Assembly (NCBI RefSeq): GCF_012062845.1
Contig: NZ_WWNB01000009.1
Coordinates: forward strand, 1-64,000
Reading direction: 5' to 3'
Length of the DNA: 64,000 nt
Source of the DNA: Halomonas salinarum
Lineage (GTDB): Bacteria > Pseudomonadota > Gammaproteobacteria > Pseudomonadales > Halomonadaceae
Shown here: positions 9,835-20,200 of the stretch, one piece after another
How the letters are laid out: every line of letters starts with the position of its first letter
Position numbering within the stretch: position 1 is the stretch's first letter
Position numbers and translations under genes: made by a program
Notes under the pieces: model-generated
Told to the model about the DNA's origin: nothing
Database searches by the model: none
Seen by the model: the letters and a program-made list of their open reading frames with translations, nothing else

Positions 9835-9850
9835 CTGTTATTATTTACAG
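9835..9850 (-). promoter_or_regulatory. LexA (SOS) box
   Basis: CTGT-N8-ACAG with an AT-only centre matches the gammaproteobacterial LexA operator exactly at both conserved half-sites. It lies between the divergent S24 peptidase and ccmA genes, 45 bases upstream of the S24 gene start, and most likely makes that gene (and yigZ) damage-inducible. Confidence 0.78.
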
Positions 9851-10023
9851 TATTTTCGTCGATGCTTCTGCATCATAGCAAGGGCAGCGAGACTGGCAAG
9901 GGAATCCCTGTAAAACCGCGTCGAGACTGGCCGGTGCGACCCGCTGCCGCAAGGCCTTTGCTGGCGAGAAAAGGCCGTACCGTGTACAGTGCCGAGCGGA
10001 TTATTGACCCTTGGAGACCCCTC

Positions 10024-10668
10024 GTGACTGCTCGCCTGCAAGCGCGAAACCTGAGCTGTGAACGCGACGGACGCATGCTGTTTCGTGACCTTGATCTGGC
10101 AATCGGCCCCGGCGAGCTGGTACGCATCGAGGGGCCCAACGGCAGTGGCAAGACCACGCTGTTGAAGATTCTCTCGGGGCAGCTCGGCGATTACGAGGGC
10201 GACCTTTACTGGGGTGATGCACCGCTTTCCCGCGTGCGCGAAGCCTTCCTGTCCAATCTTGTCTACCTGGGGCACGCGACCGGTATCAAGACCGCACTGA
10301 CGGCGCTTGAGAATCTTGCCTGGTATCAGGCATTGGCTGGCGAGACGGGGAGTGAGGCGGCGCGCCTGGCGGCGCTTCGCGAGGTCGGCTTGGCCGGCTT
10401 CGAGGATCTGCCGGTCGCCCAACTGTCGGCGGGGCAGCAGCGTCGGGTAGCGCTGGCACGCCTGGAACTCACGCCGCGCCCGCTATGGGTGCTCGATGAG
10501 CCTTTCACCGCCATCGACAAGGCCGGTGTCATGGCGCTGGAGCAGCGCCTGCATGACCATGTTGCGCGGGGCGGCAGTGTGCTGCTGACCACCCATCATG
10601 ATCTGTCGGCTCAGGGGACCTTGCGGTGCATCAGGCTCGGTGGAGGAGGTGAGTATGTCCCGCACTGA
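10024..10668 (+). CDS. ccmA: Heme exporter ATP-binding protein CcmA
   Basis: A 214-aa ABC ATPase of the cytochrome c maturation system I. It has Walker A GPNGSGKTTLL (residues ~38-48), signature LSAGQQRRVALARL and Walker B PLWVLDEPFTAID. With CcmB, CcmC and CcmD it drives release of holo-CcmE. The reading frame is open further upstream, but the GTG at 10024 aligns with the family N-terminus and has GGAG before it. It overlaps ccmB by 14 bases. Confidence 0.93.
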   Translation: MTARLQARNLSCERDGRMLFRDLDLAIGPGELVRIEGPNGSGKTTLLKILSGQLGDYEGDLYWGDAPLSRVREAFLSNLVYLGHATGIKTALTALENLAWYQALAGETGSEAARLAALREVGLAGFEDLPVAQLSAGQQRRVALARLELTPRPLWVLDEPFTAIDKAGVMALEQRLHDHVARGGSVLLTTHHDLSAQGTLRCIRLGGGGEYVPH

Positions 10669-11386
10669 TGCGGAAAGCGTGCGCGGCGTTGAGCCGGTGG
10701 AACCCTTGGGTGGCCTGGGGGTCGCAATGGCAGCCACCCTCAAGCGCGACCTGACGCTCGCCGCGCGCCGGCGCAGCGATATCATGAACCCGCTGGCCTT
10801 CTTCGCCCTGGTGATCACCCTGTTCCCGCTGGGGATCTCGCCGCAGCCAGCGCTGCTGGCGACCATTGCGCCAGGACTTTTGTGGGTGGCCGCCTTGCTG
10901 GCGACGCTGCTGTCACTTGAGGCGCTGTTTCGCGCCGACTATGAGGATGGCAGCCTGGAACAGCTACTGCTGGCGCCTCAGCCGCTGCCGGCGCTGGTGC
11001 TGGGCAAGGTCTGCGTGCATTGGCTGATGACCGGCTTGCCACTGGCGCTGATGGCGCCGCTGCTGGGGTTGTTGCTGGCGCTGCCGGCGGAGAGCTATCT
11101 GGTGCTGTCTTTGTCACTGGCGCTTGGCAGTATCAGTTTGAGCCTGATTGGTGCCATCGGTGCGGCCCTGACAGTGGGGCTGTCGCGGGGCGGCGTGCTG
11201 CTCTCGTTGCTGGTGCTGCCGCTGAACATTCCGGTGCTGATCTTCGGCACCGGTGCCGTCCAGGCGGCGATTATCGGCGACCCGGTGGGGCCGCATCTGG
11301 CGATTCTTGGCGCCCTGTGCTGCGCGGCGCTGATGATGGCACCCTTTGCCATCGCCGCGTCGCTGCGCATCAGTATCAACGGTTAA
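10655..11386 (+). CDS. ccmB: Heme exporter membrane protein CcmB
   Basis: A 243-aa inner-membrane protein with about six hydrophobic segments, the membrane partner of CcmA. It is roughly 20 residues longer than E. coli CcmB because of an N-terminal extension ([20 protein letters not shown]). The ATG at 10655 has a strong GGAGGAGGTGAG site before it, so the extension looks genuine, although ATG codons further in cannot be excluded. It sits between ccmA (overlapping) and ccmC (13-base gap). Confidence 0.92.
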   Translation: MSRTDAESVRGVEPVEPLGGLGVAMAATLKRDLTLAARRRSDIMNPLAFFALVITLFPLGISPQPALLATIAPGLLWVAALLATLLSLEALFRADYEDGSLEQLLLAPQPLPALVLGKVCVHWLMTGLPLALMAPLLGLLLALPAESYLVLSLSLALGSISLSLIGAIGAALTVGLSRGGVLLSLLVLPLNIPVLIFGTGAVQAAIIGDPVGPHLAILGALCCAALMMAPFAIAASLRISING

Positions 11387-11399
11387 GGAATCTCAGGGT

Positions 11400-12140
11400 A
11401 TGTGGGCGTTCATTCATAAGTTCGGATCTCCCAAGTGGTTCTACGGCATCAGCGCCAGGCTCTTGCCCTGGTGCTGGTCTCTGGCGGTGATGCTGATCCT
11501 TGTCGGCAGTGTCTGGGGGCTGGCGTTTGCACCCGCCGACTACCAGCAGGGCGACAGCTTTCGCATCATCTATGTCCATGTGCCGGCGGCCTTTCTCGCC
11601 CAGTCGATCTTCGTCTCCATGGCGGTGGCGGCACTGGTGTTCATGGTCTGGAAGATCAAGGTGGCCGATATGGCCGCCGCGGTGATGGCGCCACTGGGCG
11701 CGACCATGACCTTCGTGGCGCTGTTTACCGGCTCGGTGTGGGGCATGCCGACCTGGGGGACCTGGTGGATCTGGGACGCCCGTCTGACCTCGATGCTGAT
11801 CCTCCTGTTCCTGTACGTGGGGGTGATCGCCCTGCGCGGCGCCTTCACCAGCCGCGACAGCGGGGCTCGGGCCGCCTCGGTGCTGTCCATGGTCGGCGTG
11901 ATCAATATTCCGGTGATCAAGTATTCCGTCGACTGGTGGTACACCCTGCACCAGCCGGCCTCCTTCTCGATCACCTCGCGGCCCTCGATGCCGGTCGAAA
12001 TGTGGTGGCCACTGCTGCTGATGGTGCTGGGCTTCTATGCCTTCTTCATCGCCATCACCCTGATGCGTACCCGCAATGAGATCTTGCGCCGCGAGGCCGG
12101 CAAGCACTGGGTGCGTGAACTCGCTGCTGGAGGTGCCTGA
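11400..12140 (+). CDS. ccmC: Heme handling protein CcmC
   Basis: A 246-aa six-helix membrane protein. The periplasmic tryptophan-rich WWD motif is visible as [17 protein letters not shown] (~residues 118-136), flanked by the His residues that hold heme for transfer to CcmE. The ATG at 11400 follows AAGGAATCTCAGGGT and fits the family N-terminus. Its stop overlaps the ccmD start by one base. Confidence 0.95.
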   Translation: MWAFIHKFGSPKWFYGISARLLPWCWSLAVMLILVGSVWGLAFAPADYQQGDSFRIIYVHVPAAFLAQSIFVSMAVAALVFMVWKIKVADMAAAVMAPLGATMTFVALFTGSVWGMPTWGTWWIWDARLTSMLILLFLYVGVIALRGAFTSRDSGARAASVLSMVGVINIPVIKYSVDWWYTLHQPASFSITSRPSMPVEMWWPLLLMVLGFYAFFIAITLMRTRNEILRREAGKHWVRELAAGGA

Positions 12141-12340
12141 TGGCCTTCGACTCCCTCGACGTCTTCTTCGCCATGGGCGGCCATGGCGCCTATGTATGGT
12201 CCGCCTGGGCGGTTGCCGCCCTCGCGATGGTGGGCAGCGTGGTCCATGCCCGGGCGGAGCATCATCGCCTGCTGCGTGATATTCAGCGCCGAGTACGCCG
12301 CGACACCGCCACCCCGAGGACTGACCACGATGCATCCTAA
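12140..12340 (+). CDS. ccmD: Heme exporter small membrane protein CcmD
   Basis: A 66-aa protein with one transmembrane helix (~residues 15-36, [20 protein letters not shown]) followed by a basic cytoplasmic tail. CcmD bridges CcmABC and CcmE. It starts on the last base of ccmC (TGATG) and overlaps the ccmE start, typical of this tightly packed operon. Sequence is poorly conserved in the family; size, topology and position give the call. Confidence 0.9.
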   Translation: MAFDSLDVFFAMGGHGAYVWSAWAVAALAMVGSVVHARAEHHRLLRDIQRRVRRDTATPRTDHDAS

Positions 12341-12818
12341 ACGCAAGCAGAAGCTCTTTATCATTCTCGGGCTGGTGACGCTTTCCGCCATGGCGATCGG
12401 CCTGACCCTGTATGCCCTGCGCAGCAACATCAATCTATTCTTCAGCCCGGTGCAGATCGCCGCCGGCGAGGCGCCGGTGCAGCGCACCCTGCGTGCCGGC
12501 GGCATGGTCAAGGAAGGGAGTGTGGCCCGCGACCCCGAGAGCCTGGACGTCGGTTTCGTGATCACCGATTACGTCGAGGATCTCGAGGTGCGCTACAGCG
12601 GCATCCTGCCTGACCTGTTCCGCGAGGGTCAGGGCGTGGTGGTGGTCGGGCAACTCGATGGCAAGGGCCACCTGATGGCAAGCGAAGTGCTCGCCAAGCA
12701 CGATGAGAACTACATGCCCAGCGAGGTTGCCGACGCTCTGGAAGCCGCCGGCTATTCCCCCGCCGACTACGGTGACGCCGCCAAGAACACCGAGAGTGCG
12801 GGCGGCGCCACCTACTAA
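12330..12818 (+). CDS. ccmE: Periplasmic heme chaperone CcmE
   Basis: A 162-aa membrane-anchored heme chaperone. An N-terminal signal anchor (residues ~8-30) is followed by the OB-fold domain. The heme-binding His124 lies in [10 protein letters not shown], the exact family motif. It takes heme from CcmC and delivers it to CcmF. The ATG at 12330 overlaps the end of ccmD. The C-terminal ~30 residues are flexible and Ala/Gly-rich, as usual. Confidence 0.95.
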   Translation: MHPKRKQKLFIILGLVTLSAMAIGLTLYALRSNINLFFSPVQIAAGEAPVQRTLRAGGMVKEGSVARDPESLDVGFVITDYVEDLEVRYSGILPDLFREGQGVVVVGQLDGKGHLMASEVLAKHDENYMPSEVADALEAAGYSPADYGDAAKNTESAGGATY

Positions 12819-12830
12819 TCCGGAGTTGCC

Positions 12831-14852
12831 ATGCTGATTGAGATGATTCCCGAACTCGGCCACTTCGCGTTGGTCCTGGCTCTGCTGATGGCCTTGGTAC
12901 AGGCGGTGGTACCGCTGGCCGGGGCGGCGACGCGTCGCCCGCTATGGATGGCCTTCGCTCGGCCCATGGCGGCGGGGCAGCTTTTCTTCCTGCTGGTCGC
13001 CTACGCCTGCCTGACCGCAAGCTATTTGCTCGATGACTTCAGCGTCGCCAATGTCGCCAACAATTCCAATTCACTGCTGCCGTGGTACTACAAGGCCAGT
13101 GCCGTCTGGGGCAATCACGAGGGGTCGGTACTGCTTTGGAGCCTCATGCTCGGCGCCTGGGGGTTTGCTGCCAGCTGCTTCTCCCGTGACCTGCCAAGCG
13201 ACATGCTGGCACGCGTGCTGGGCGTCATGGGGCTCGTTAGCTCAGGTTTTCTGACCTTCGTGCTGGTGACGTCGAATCCCTTCACGCGGCTGCTGCCGAC
13301 GCCGCCCCAGGATGGCGCCGACCTGAACCCGCTGTTGCAGGATGTCGGCCTGATCATCCATCCGCCGATGCTCTACATGGGCTATGTGGGCTTCTCGGTG
13401 GTCTTTGCCTTCGCCATTGCCGCCTTGCTGGGCGGTCGGCTCGATGCTGCCTGGACCCGATGGGCACGCCCCTGGACCAACGTGGCCTGGGCCTTTCTGA
13501 CCGTCGGCATTGCGCTGGGCAGCTGGTGGGCCTATTACGAGCTTGGCTGGGGCGGCTGGTGGTTCTGGGACCCGGTCGAGAACGCCTCCCTGCTGCCCTG
13601 GCTTGCCGGCACCGCGCTGATCCACTCGCTTGCGGTTACCGAAAAGCGCGGCTCCTTCAAGAGCTGGACGGTGCTGCTGGCCATCACCACCTTCTCGCTG
13701 TCATTGCTCGGTACCTTCCTGGTCCGCTCGGGCGTACTGACCTCGGTGCATGCCTTCGCCAACGACCCCTCGCGCGGCATGTTCATCCTCGCTCTGCTGG
13801 GCATCACCGTGGGGGCGTCGCTTTTCGTGTTCGCCCTGCGCGCGCCACGCGTCAGCCATGCGGTGAGCTTTAGCTGGCTGTCGCGGGATGCATTGCTGCT
13901 GGTCAACAACTTCTTGCTGGTGATCATGACCGTCACCGTGCTGCTCGGCACCCTCTACCCGCTGGTGCTGGATGCCATGGATCTGGGCAAGATCAGCGTC
14001 GGCCCGCCGTACTTCAATGCGCTCTTCGTGCCACTGACCGTGATCCTGTGCGTGTTCATGGGCCTTGGGCCGCTGTCGCGCTGGAAGGCCATGGCGGGCC
14101 GCGAGATGGCACGCCGCCTGGCGCTTTCCGGCGCACTGGCGCTCACGATCGGCCTGCTGGCGCCACTGGTCTATGGCGGTGAGTGGAACCTCTGGGTGTC
14201 GCTCGGCCTGGTCGCGGCGCTGTGGGTGGTGCTGCCGCTGGTACGTGATCTCATCGACAAGTCGCGTCGCTCGGGGTCGCCGGTCGCGGCCCTGAAGCGC
14301 CTGTCACCGGCCTACTGGGGCATGGTGCTCGGCCATCTGGGGCTTGCGGTGACCATCGTCGGTGTCACCGTGGTCTCGAACTATAACGTCGAGCGCAACG
14401 TGCGCCTTGCTGTGGGTGAAAGCGCCTCCGTGGCGGGCTATGACTTCACCCTGACCGACCTGGGTCAGCAGCGTGGCCCCAACTACATGGCCGATACCGC
14501 GACCATTGCGGTTAGCCGTGGCGGTGAGGAGAGTCTCTTCACCATGCACCCCGAGAAGCGCCTGTATATCGCCCGCGGCATGCCGATGACCCAGGTGGCC
14601 CTGCGCCCCGGCCTGTTGCGAGACCTCTACGTGGCGATGGGCGAGGAACTGGGCGATGGGTCCTGGGCGCTGCGCATTCAGTACAAGCCCTTCGTGCGCT
14701 GGCTGTGGCTGGGGGCGCTGCTGATGGCCGCCGGTGGTCTGGTGGCGGTCGTTGACCGGCGCTACCGCCGGCGGGTCAAGGCGCGCAGCGGTCAGTCTTC
14801 TGGGGATCAAGGTGCCGCGCACTTGGGTGCACCACGGGAGGCAAGCGCATGA
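12831..14852 (+). CDS. ccmF: Cytochrome c heme lyase subunit CcmF
   Basis: A 673-aa polytopic membrane protein with about 15 hydrophobic segments, slightly longer than E. coli CcmF. The WWD domain GWGGWWFWDPVENASLLPWL occupies residues ~239-258, and the HEGS motif is at ~96-99 (GNHEGS). CcmF with CcmH attaches heme to apocytochrome c. The 3' end overlaps ccmG by four bases (ATGA). Confidence 0.95.
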   Translation: MLIEMIPELGHFALVLALLMALVQAVVPLAGAATRRPLWMAFARPMAAGQLFFLLVAYACLTASYLLDDFSVANVANNSNSLLPWYYKASAVWGNHEGSVLLWSLMLGAWGFAASCFSRDLPSDMLARVLGVMGLVSSGFLTFVLVTSNPFTRLLPTPPQDGADLNPLLQDVGLIIHPPMLYMGYVGFSVVFAFAIAALLGGRLDAAWTRWARPWTNVAWAFLTVGIALGSWWAYYELGWGGWWFWDPVENASLLPWLAGTALIHSLAVTEKRGSFKSWTVLLAITTFSLSLLGTFLVRSGVLTSVHAFANDPSRGMFILALLGITVGASLFVFALRAPRVSHAVSFSWLSRDALLLVNNFLLVIMTVTVLLGTLYPLVLDAMDLGKISVGPPYFNALFVPLTVILCVFMGLGPLSRWKAMAGREMARRLALSGALALTIGLLAPLVYGGEWNLWVSLGLVAALWVVLPLVRDLIDKSRRSGSPVAALKRLSPAYWGMVLGHLGLAVTIVGVTVVSNYNVERNVRLAVGESASVAGYDFTLTDLGQQRGPNYMADTATIAVSRGGEESLFTMHPEKRLYIARGMPMTQVALRPGLLRDLYVAMGEELGDGSWALRIQYKPFVRWLWLGALLMAAGGLVAVVDRRYRRRVKARSGQSSGDQGAAHLGAPREASA

Positions 14853-15376
14853 AGCGTCGTCTATTGCTGGTCATTCCGCTGCTGGTCTTCATCGCCTTGG
14901 CAGGGCTTCTGTATCGCGGCCTGTCCCTGGATCCCTCGGCTCGGGATTCGGCATTGCTGGCCCGGGATTTTCCGGCCTTCTCGCTCTCGAGCCTCGAGAA
15001 TCCCGGGGCGAGTTATGACGCCTCGCTGTTCAAAGGCGAGGTCACCCTGGTCAACGTCTGGGGCGAATGGTGTCCTACCTGCAAGCAGGAGATGCCGCAG
15101 CTTCTTGATCTCGCGGATCGCGGCGTACGGCTGGTCGGCGTCGATTACAAGGACAGCCGCGAGAAGGGCCGCGCCTTTCTCGAGGAGTTTGGTAATCCCT
15201 TCGAGGTCAATCTATTCGACCCTGAGGGCGAGCTTGGCTTCGAGCTTGGCGTCTATGGAGCACCGGAGACCTTCCTGGTCGATGCGAATGGGGTGATCCG
15301 CTATCACCACACCGGCTACATCACGCCAGAAGATGTCACCGAGACCATCATGCCGGAGGTGCGAAAATGGCAATAA
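14849..15376 (+). CDS. ccmG: Thiol:disulfide oxidoreductase CcmG/DsbE
   Basis: A 175-aa periplasmic thioredoxin-like protein. An N-terminal signal anchor (~residues 5-23) is followed by a thioredoxin fold with the active-site pair Cys75 and Cys78 in WGEWCPTCKQEMP. It keeps apocytochrome c cysteines reduced together with CcmH. It overlaps ccmF by four bases and ccmH by ten. Confidence 0.95.
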   Translation: MKRRLLLVIPLLVFIALAGLLYRGLSLDPSARDSALLARDFPAFSLSSLENPGASYDASLFKGEVTLVNVWGEWCPTCKQEMPQLLDLADRGVRLVGVDYKDSREKGRAFLEEFGNPFEVNLFDPEGELGFELGVYGAPETFLVDANGVIRYHHTGYITPEDVTETIMPEVRKWQ

Positions 15377-15921
15377 GACGGCTTGGATTGCCGGCTTTCA
15401 GCCGACATGGCACCGCGACGCTGCGAGTATCGTTCGTTTTCTCAATACTGTTTTCACTGGCGCTTTCGCTGCTGGCGGGGCTTGCCGCTAACCAGGCCCA
15501 GGCCGCGGTCGAGGTGCGCGATTTCGACTCGCCGGTGACCGCCGAGCGCTATCGCTCATTGACCGATGGCCTGCGCTGCCCGAAGTGTGAGAACCAGGCG
15601 ATCGGTGATTCCGACTCGCCGGTCGCCAAGGACATGCGCGAACGGGTCGCGGCGCTGCTGCGCGAAGGCCGCAGCGATCGCGAGATCCAGGATTTCATGG
15701 TCGCCCGCTTCGGCGACTATGTGCTCTATAACCCACGCCTCGAAGATCGCACCCTGCTGCTGTGGGGCCTGCCCGCCGCGCTGGTGCTGCTCGGCGGCGT
15801 GCTGGTGGCATTGATCGTGCGACGGCGTCGGCGTGCCTCGGCCCGTGCGCTCTCCGCGGAGGAGCGCGCGCGACTGGACGCCCTGGTCAATCGACACTCT
15901 GATGCATCGGGAGATCACTGA
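15367..15921 (+). CDS. ccmH: Cytochrome c maturation protein CcmH (N-terminal-type)
   Basis: A 184-aa protein with a hydrophobic N-terminal segment (~residues 20-45) ending in AQA, a likely signal peptidase site. A periplasmic helical domain carries LRCPKC (Cys71, Cys74), then comes a second membrane helix and a basic tail. This is the reductase part of CcmH; the TPR part is the separate CcmI gene downstream, as in pseudomonads rather than the fused E. coli form. Confidence 0.94.
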   Translation: MAIRRLGLPAFSRHGTATLRVSFVFSILFSLALSLLAGLAANQAQAAVEVRDFDSPVTAERYRSLTDGLRCPKCENQAIGDSDSPVAKDMRERVAALLREGRSDREIQDFMVARFGDYVLYNPRLEDRTLLLWGLPAALVLLGGVLVALIVRRRRRASARALSAEERARLDALVNRHSDASGDH

Positions 15922-17244
15922 ATGACCCTACTCTGGCTCGCCCTGGCCGTGTTGCTGCTGCCGGCGCTATGGCTGCTGGCTCTGCCCTTGCGCCGTGCCA
16001 GCGCCCTCGCCAAGGCCCAGCGCGCCTACGAGGATGCTGATCGCACCGTCGAACAGAATCTGGCTATCTATCATCGTCGCCTGGCGTCACTGGAGGCCGC
16101 CCGCGAGCGTGGTGAAATCAGCGACGCCCGCTTCGACGAGGACCGGCTGGAGCTCGAGCGCAGCCTGCTCGAGGACACCGAGACCCAGGCCAAGCGCCCG
16201 CTCAAGGCGGCGGGCGCCGGCCGGCTGATGGTACCGATCACCATGGTACTGGTGACCGTGGTGGCCTTCGTCTGGTACAGCCAGCAGGGCGCTACCGGCG
16301 ATCTGGCACTCTATGGCGCGCAGCAGGACGTGCGACAGAATCCCCAGGGTTCGCCTGCGATGATGATCGATCGCCTGGAAGAGGAGGCCGCTCGCCAGCC
16401 CGAGAATCCCAATGTATGGGCCGCACTTTTCCCGCTTTATCGCGACCGCGGCCAGTCGGTTAAGGCCATCGACGCACTTGAGAGACTGATCGCGCTGGAA
16501 GGCCGTCAGCCATCGCTGCTCGCGCAGTTGGCACAGATCCAGTTTTTCGCCGCCAACCGTACGCTGACCGACAAGGTGCAGTCGCTGGTCGACGAGACCC
16601 TCGACAAGGATCCGCGCGAGCCGACCATTCTCGGCATGCTGGGTATCGATGCCTTCGATCATGGTCGCTATGAAGAGGCCATCGACTACTGGCGTCGTGC
16701 CGTGGCCGGCTTCAACAATCCTGCCGCCGCCGAGTCGCTGCGTCAGGGCATCGCCGTGGCGCAGTCGCGTCTGGGCCAGGCAGGCGACAATCAGGCAAGC
16801 GATAGTCAGGCAAGCGATAGCAAGAATGCCAATAGCCAGCAGGTCGGTAGCCAGCAGGTCGCTAGTGCCGGTCCCGGCATCCGCGTGCAGGTGAGCCTGG
16901 ATGAGCGTCTCGCCGAGCGCGTCGGCCCCGATGCCAGCGTCTTCGTGGTGGCCCGTGATGTGGCCGGCGAGCGTCCGCCGCTGGCGATCGTGCGCGCCAC
17001 TGTCCGCGATCTGCCCTTCACCGTGCGCCTCGATGATAATGATGCCATGAGCCCCATGGCCAAGCTCTCTCAGGTGGATGAGGCGCGCCTGGTGGTGCGG
17101 GTCTCCTCCAGCGGCCAGGCCGAGCCCCAGGCCGGCGACCTGGTCGGCGAGCATCAGGCGGTGCCGGTTGACGGCGAGAACGCCCCGGTTGCGGTGATCA
17201 TTGACCGAGTGGTCGAGGCGGGCAGCAGCGAGACCGGCGAATAA
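15922..17244 (+). CDS. ccmI: Cytochrome c-type biogenesis protein CcmI, TPR domain
   Basis: A 440-aa apocytochrome c chaperone. Membrane helices lie at about residues 1-20 and 98-115, followed by a TPR-rich periplasmic domain (~150-285) and a C-terminal beta domain (~315-435). Between them is a Ser/Gln/Asp-rich linker (~285-318) built from five-residue repeats. It begins directly after the ccmH stop, and smc starts two bases after its own stop, so smc is probably co-transcribed. Confidence 0.92.
   Translation: MTLLWLALAVLLLPALWLLALPLRRASALAKAQRAYEDADRTVEQNLAIYHRRLASLEAARERGEISDARFDEDRLELERSLLEDTETQAKRPLKAAGAGRLMVPITMVLVTVVAFVWYSQQGATGDLALYGAQQDVRQNPQGSPAMMIDRLEEEAARQPENPNVWAALFPLYRDRGQSVKAIDALERLIALEGRQPSLLAQLAQIQFFAANRTLTDKVQSLVDETLDKDPREPTILGMLGIDAFDHGRYEEAIDYWRRAVAGFNNPAAAESLRQGIAVAQSRLGQAGDNQASDSQASDSKNANSQQVGSQQVASAGPGIRVQVSLDERLAERVGPDASVFVVARDVAGERPPLAIVRATVRDLPFTVRLDDNDAMSPMAKLSQVDEARLVVRVSSSGQAEPQAGDLVGEHQAVPVDGENAPVAVIIDRVVEAGSSETGE
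16791..16862 (+). repeat. Two tandem 15-bp duplications inside ccmI
   Basis: Bases 16791-16805 and 16806-16820 are identical 15-mers, each coding the five residues QASDS. Bases 16833-16847 and 16848-16862 differ only in the last base and code QQVGS and QQVAS. All stay in frame and lie in the linker between the TPR and C-terminal domains. Confidence 0.9.
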
Positions 17245-17246
17245 CC

Positions 17247-20200
17247 ATGCAGCTCAAGTCCATCAAGCTGGTCGGCTTCAAGTCGTTCGTCGACCCGGTC
17301 ACCGTGCCCTTCGACAGCAACATGACCGCCATCGTCGGTCCCAACGGGTGCGGCAAGTCCAACGTCATCGATGCCGTGCGCTGGGTCATGGGCGAGTCCT
17401 CGGCCAAGACGCTGCGCGGCGAGTCAATGACCGATGTCATCTTCAATGGCTCCACCGGGCGTAAGCCCGTCGGCCAGGCGTCCATCGAGCTCTTGTTCGA
17501 CAACCGTGACGGCAGCATGGGCGGCGCCTACGCCCAGTACGCCGAGATCGCCGTCAAACGCGTGGTCACCCGCGATAGCCAGTCCAGTTACTTCTTCAAC
17601 GGCCAGAAGTGTCGGCGCCGCGATATCTCCGACCTGTTCATGGGCACCGGCCTGGGCCCGCGCTCCTACGCCATCATCGGCCAGGGCATGATCTCGCGGC
17701 TGGTCGAGGCTCGCCCCGAGGAGTTGCGCTCGACCCTCGAGGAGGCCGCCGGCATCTCCAAGTACAAGGAGCGCCGTCGCGAGACCGAGAACCGCATGCG
17801 GCGCACCCAGGAGAATCTGGAGCGCCTCGACGACATCCGCGAGGAACTCGACAAGCAGCTCGAGCGCCTGAAGCGCCAGGCCGATGCCGCCAAGCGCTAC
17901 CAGACCCTCAAGCAGGAGGAGTATCGCCTCAAGGGCGAGCTGGCGCTGCTGCGCGGTCGCGCCCTGCGCGCCGAGCAGACCGAGCAGGAGGGGCGCGTCC
18001 GTGAACTCGAGACCGGGGTCGAGCGTGAGGTGCTGGGTGCGCGCCAGTGCGAGACGCGCCTCGAGCAGGCGAGAAGCGAGCATGACCGCCTCGCCGAGGA
18101 ACTCGAGGGCCATCAGGCCCGCTTCTACGAGACCACCACCGCCATCGCCCGCCTCGAGCAGAGCCTCGAGCATGCGCGGACTCGCGAGCAACAACTGACG
18201 CGGGATCTTGAGAGCGCCCGTGCCGAACTGGCCGAGCTCGACCGTGTGAACGAAAGCGACGGGGAGCGCCTTGCGGCCCTGGATGAGCGTCTCGAGACCC
18301 TGGGGCCCGAACAGGAAGAGGTCGCCGAGGAACTGGCGCAGCTCGAGGAGGCTCTTGAGGAAGCCGAGGCCGCCAACACCGAGCATAGCGAGCGTTGGGA
18401 CGCCTTCAACGAGCGCCATCAGCAGTCAAGCCACGAGGCCGAGCGCACCCAGGACCGGGTGCGTAACCTCGAGCAGGGCGTGGAGTCGTTGGCCGCCGAT
18501 GTGCAGCGCCGTCGCCAGCAGCAAGCGGAGCTTCCCGATGCTTCTGAGCTTCGTGAGCAGCGCGCCGAATATGCCGAGCGCCTGGCCGAGGCGGAGCTTG
18601 AGCGCGAGGCCCTGGAAGACAAGCGCCAGCAGACCCTGGACCGCCGCCAGCAGAACCGTGACGAACGCCGCGACGCCGAGGCGAAGCGGGAAGCCGAACG
18701 CCAGCGTCGTAACCGCTTGCAGGGCGAACTGGCCTCGCTGGATGCCCTGATCGAGGCGGCGCTTGCCGACCACGACGAGGCCCTGGAAGCGCATCTGGCC
18801 AGGCACGGGCTCAACGAGGCCCCCCGTCTCGGAGAGCGGCTGTCGGTGGACGCCGACTGGGAAGAGGTCGTGGGCTGGATTCTCGCCCCCTGGCTCAATA
18901 CGCGCCTCGTCGATCTGGCGCATGCCCGACAGGCACTGGATGCTGACGCCAATACCGAGGCACTCGGTGACCTGGCGCTGCTGGATGCAACGCGCGAGGT
19001 CAGAGACGCCGCAGAGGGGCTGGCCGCCAAGGTAGAGGGCGCTGGCGCCGCGGCGCTGTTGCTCACGGGTATCCACTGCGCCGCTGACGAACAAGAGGCC
19101 TGGGCGCGTGTTGAAAGCCTTGCGCCGGGTGAGAGCCTGGTCACCCCGGCTGGCCTTTGGCTTGGCCCGGGCTTTGTGCGTCGACGCGGCGAGGCCCAGG
19201 GCAGCGACAGTCTGCTGACCAGCCGCCGTCGCCGTGACGAGGTGGCCGCGGAACTGGACGAGGTCGAAACCACGCTCTCCACCCTGGATGAGCAGCTGGC
19301 CACTCTCGAGGCCCGTGATCAGGAGATCGAAGCGAGCCTCGAACAATGTCGGCGCGACGAGGCACAGCAGCAGGAGCGCCATCAGCAGTGGACCCTCGCC
19401 GAATCCAACCTCGCCACTCGGCTCGAGCATCAGGAAGCGCGTGCCCGGGAGATCGACGAGGAGCTCGTGCGTCTCGAGGAGCAGCGCGAAGAGCGGGCCC
19501 TGGCGCTGGAGGAAGCCCGCGAGCAGTGGCAGGCGGCAATGGCGCAACTGGAAGACGATAGCGCCGAGCGCGAGCAGCTGGAACGTGCCCGCCGCGAGGC
19601 GCAGGAGCGACTCGCCTCCCTGCGGACTCGCCAGCGACCGCTGGCCCAGCGCGCCCAGCAGCTGGCACTGGATCATCAGCGTCTGACCACCGAGCGGGCC
19701 GGTCTCGGTCAGCAGCAGGGGCGGGCCGAGGAATCCCGTGCGAGGCTCGAGGAGAAGTGCGCCGAGCTCGAGGAAAATCTCGAGATGCTGCGCGAGCCCG
19801 ACGAGGAGAATCGCGAGCGCCTTGAAGAGCTGTTGCACCAGCGCGATCGCGATGAGCGGGCCCTGACCGCCTGTCGCGACAAGACGGCCGAGTTCACCGA
19901 GCAGCTACGTGAGGACGAACTGGCTCGCCAGCAGCATGAGCGCAATCTGGAGGGCATACGCGAGCGTCTGCAGGAAGCGCGCATGCAGGTGCAGGCACTG
20001 GCCTTGAAGGCCGACGCACAGGACGAACAGCTCGCCGAGCTCAATCATGATGCCGATACCCTGGCCGAACACCTCGACCCCAATGCCACCGAATCCGCCT
20101 GGCGTGAGCGCCTCGACGGTCTGGGCGACAAGATTCGCCGACTCGGCGCCATCAACCTCGCCGCCATCGAGGAATACGACCAGCAGGCCGAACGGCGCGA

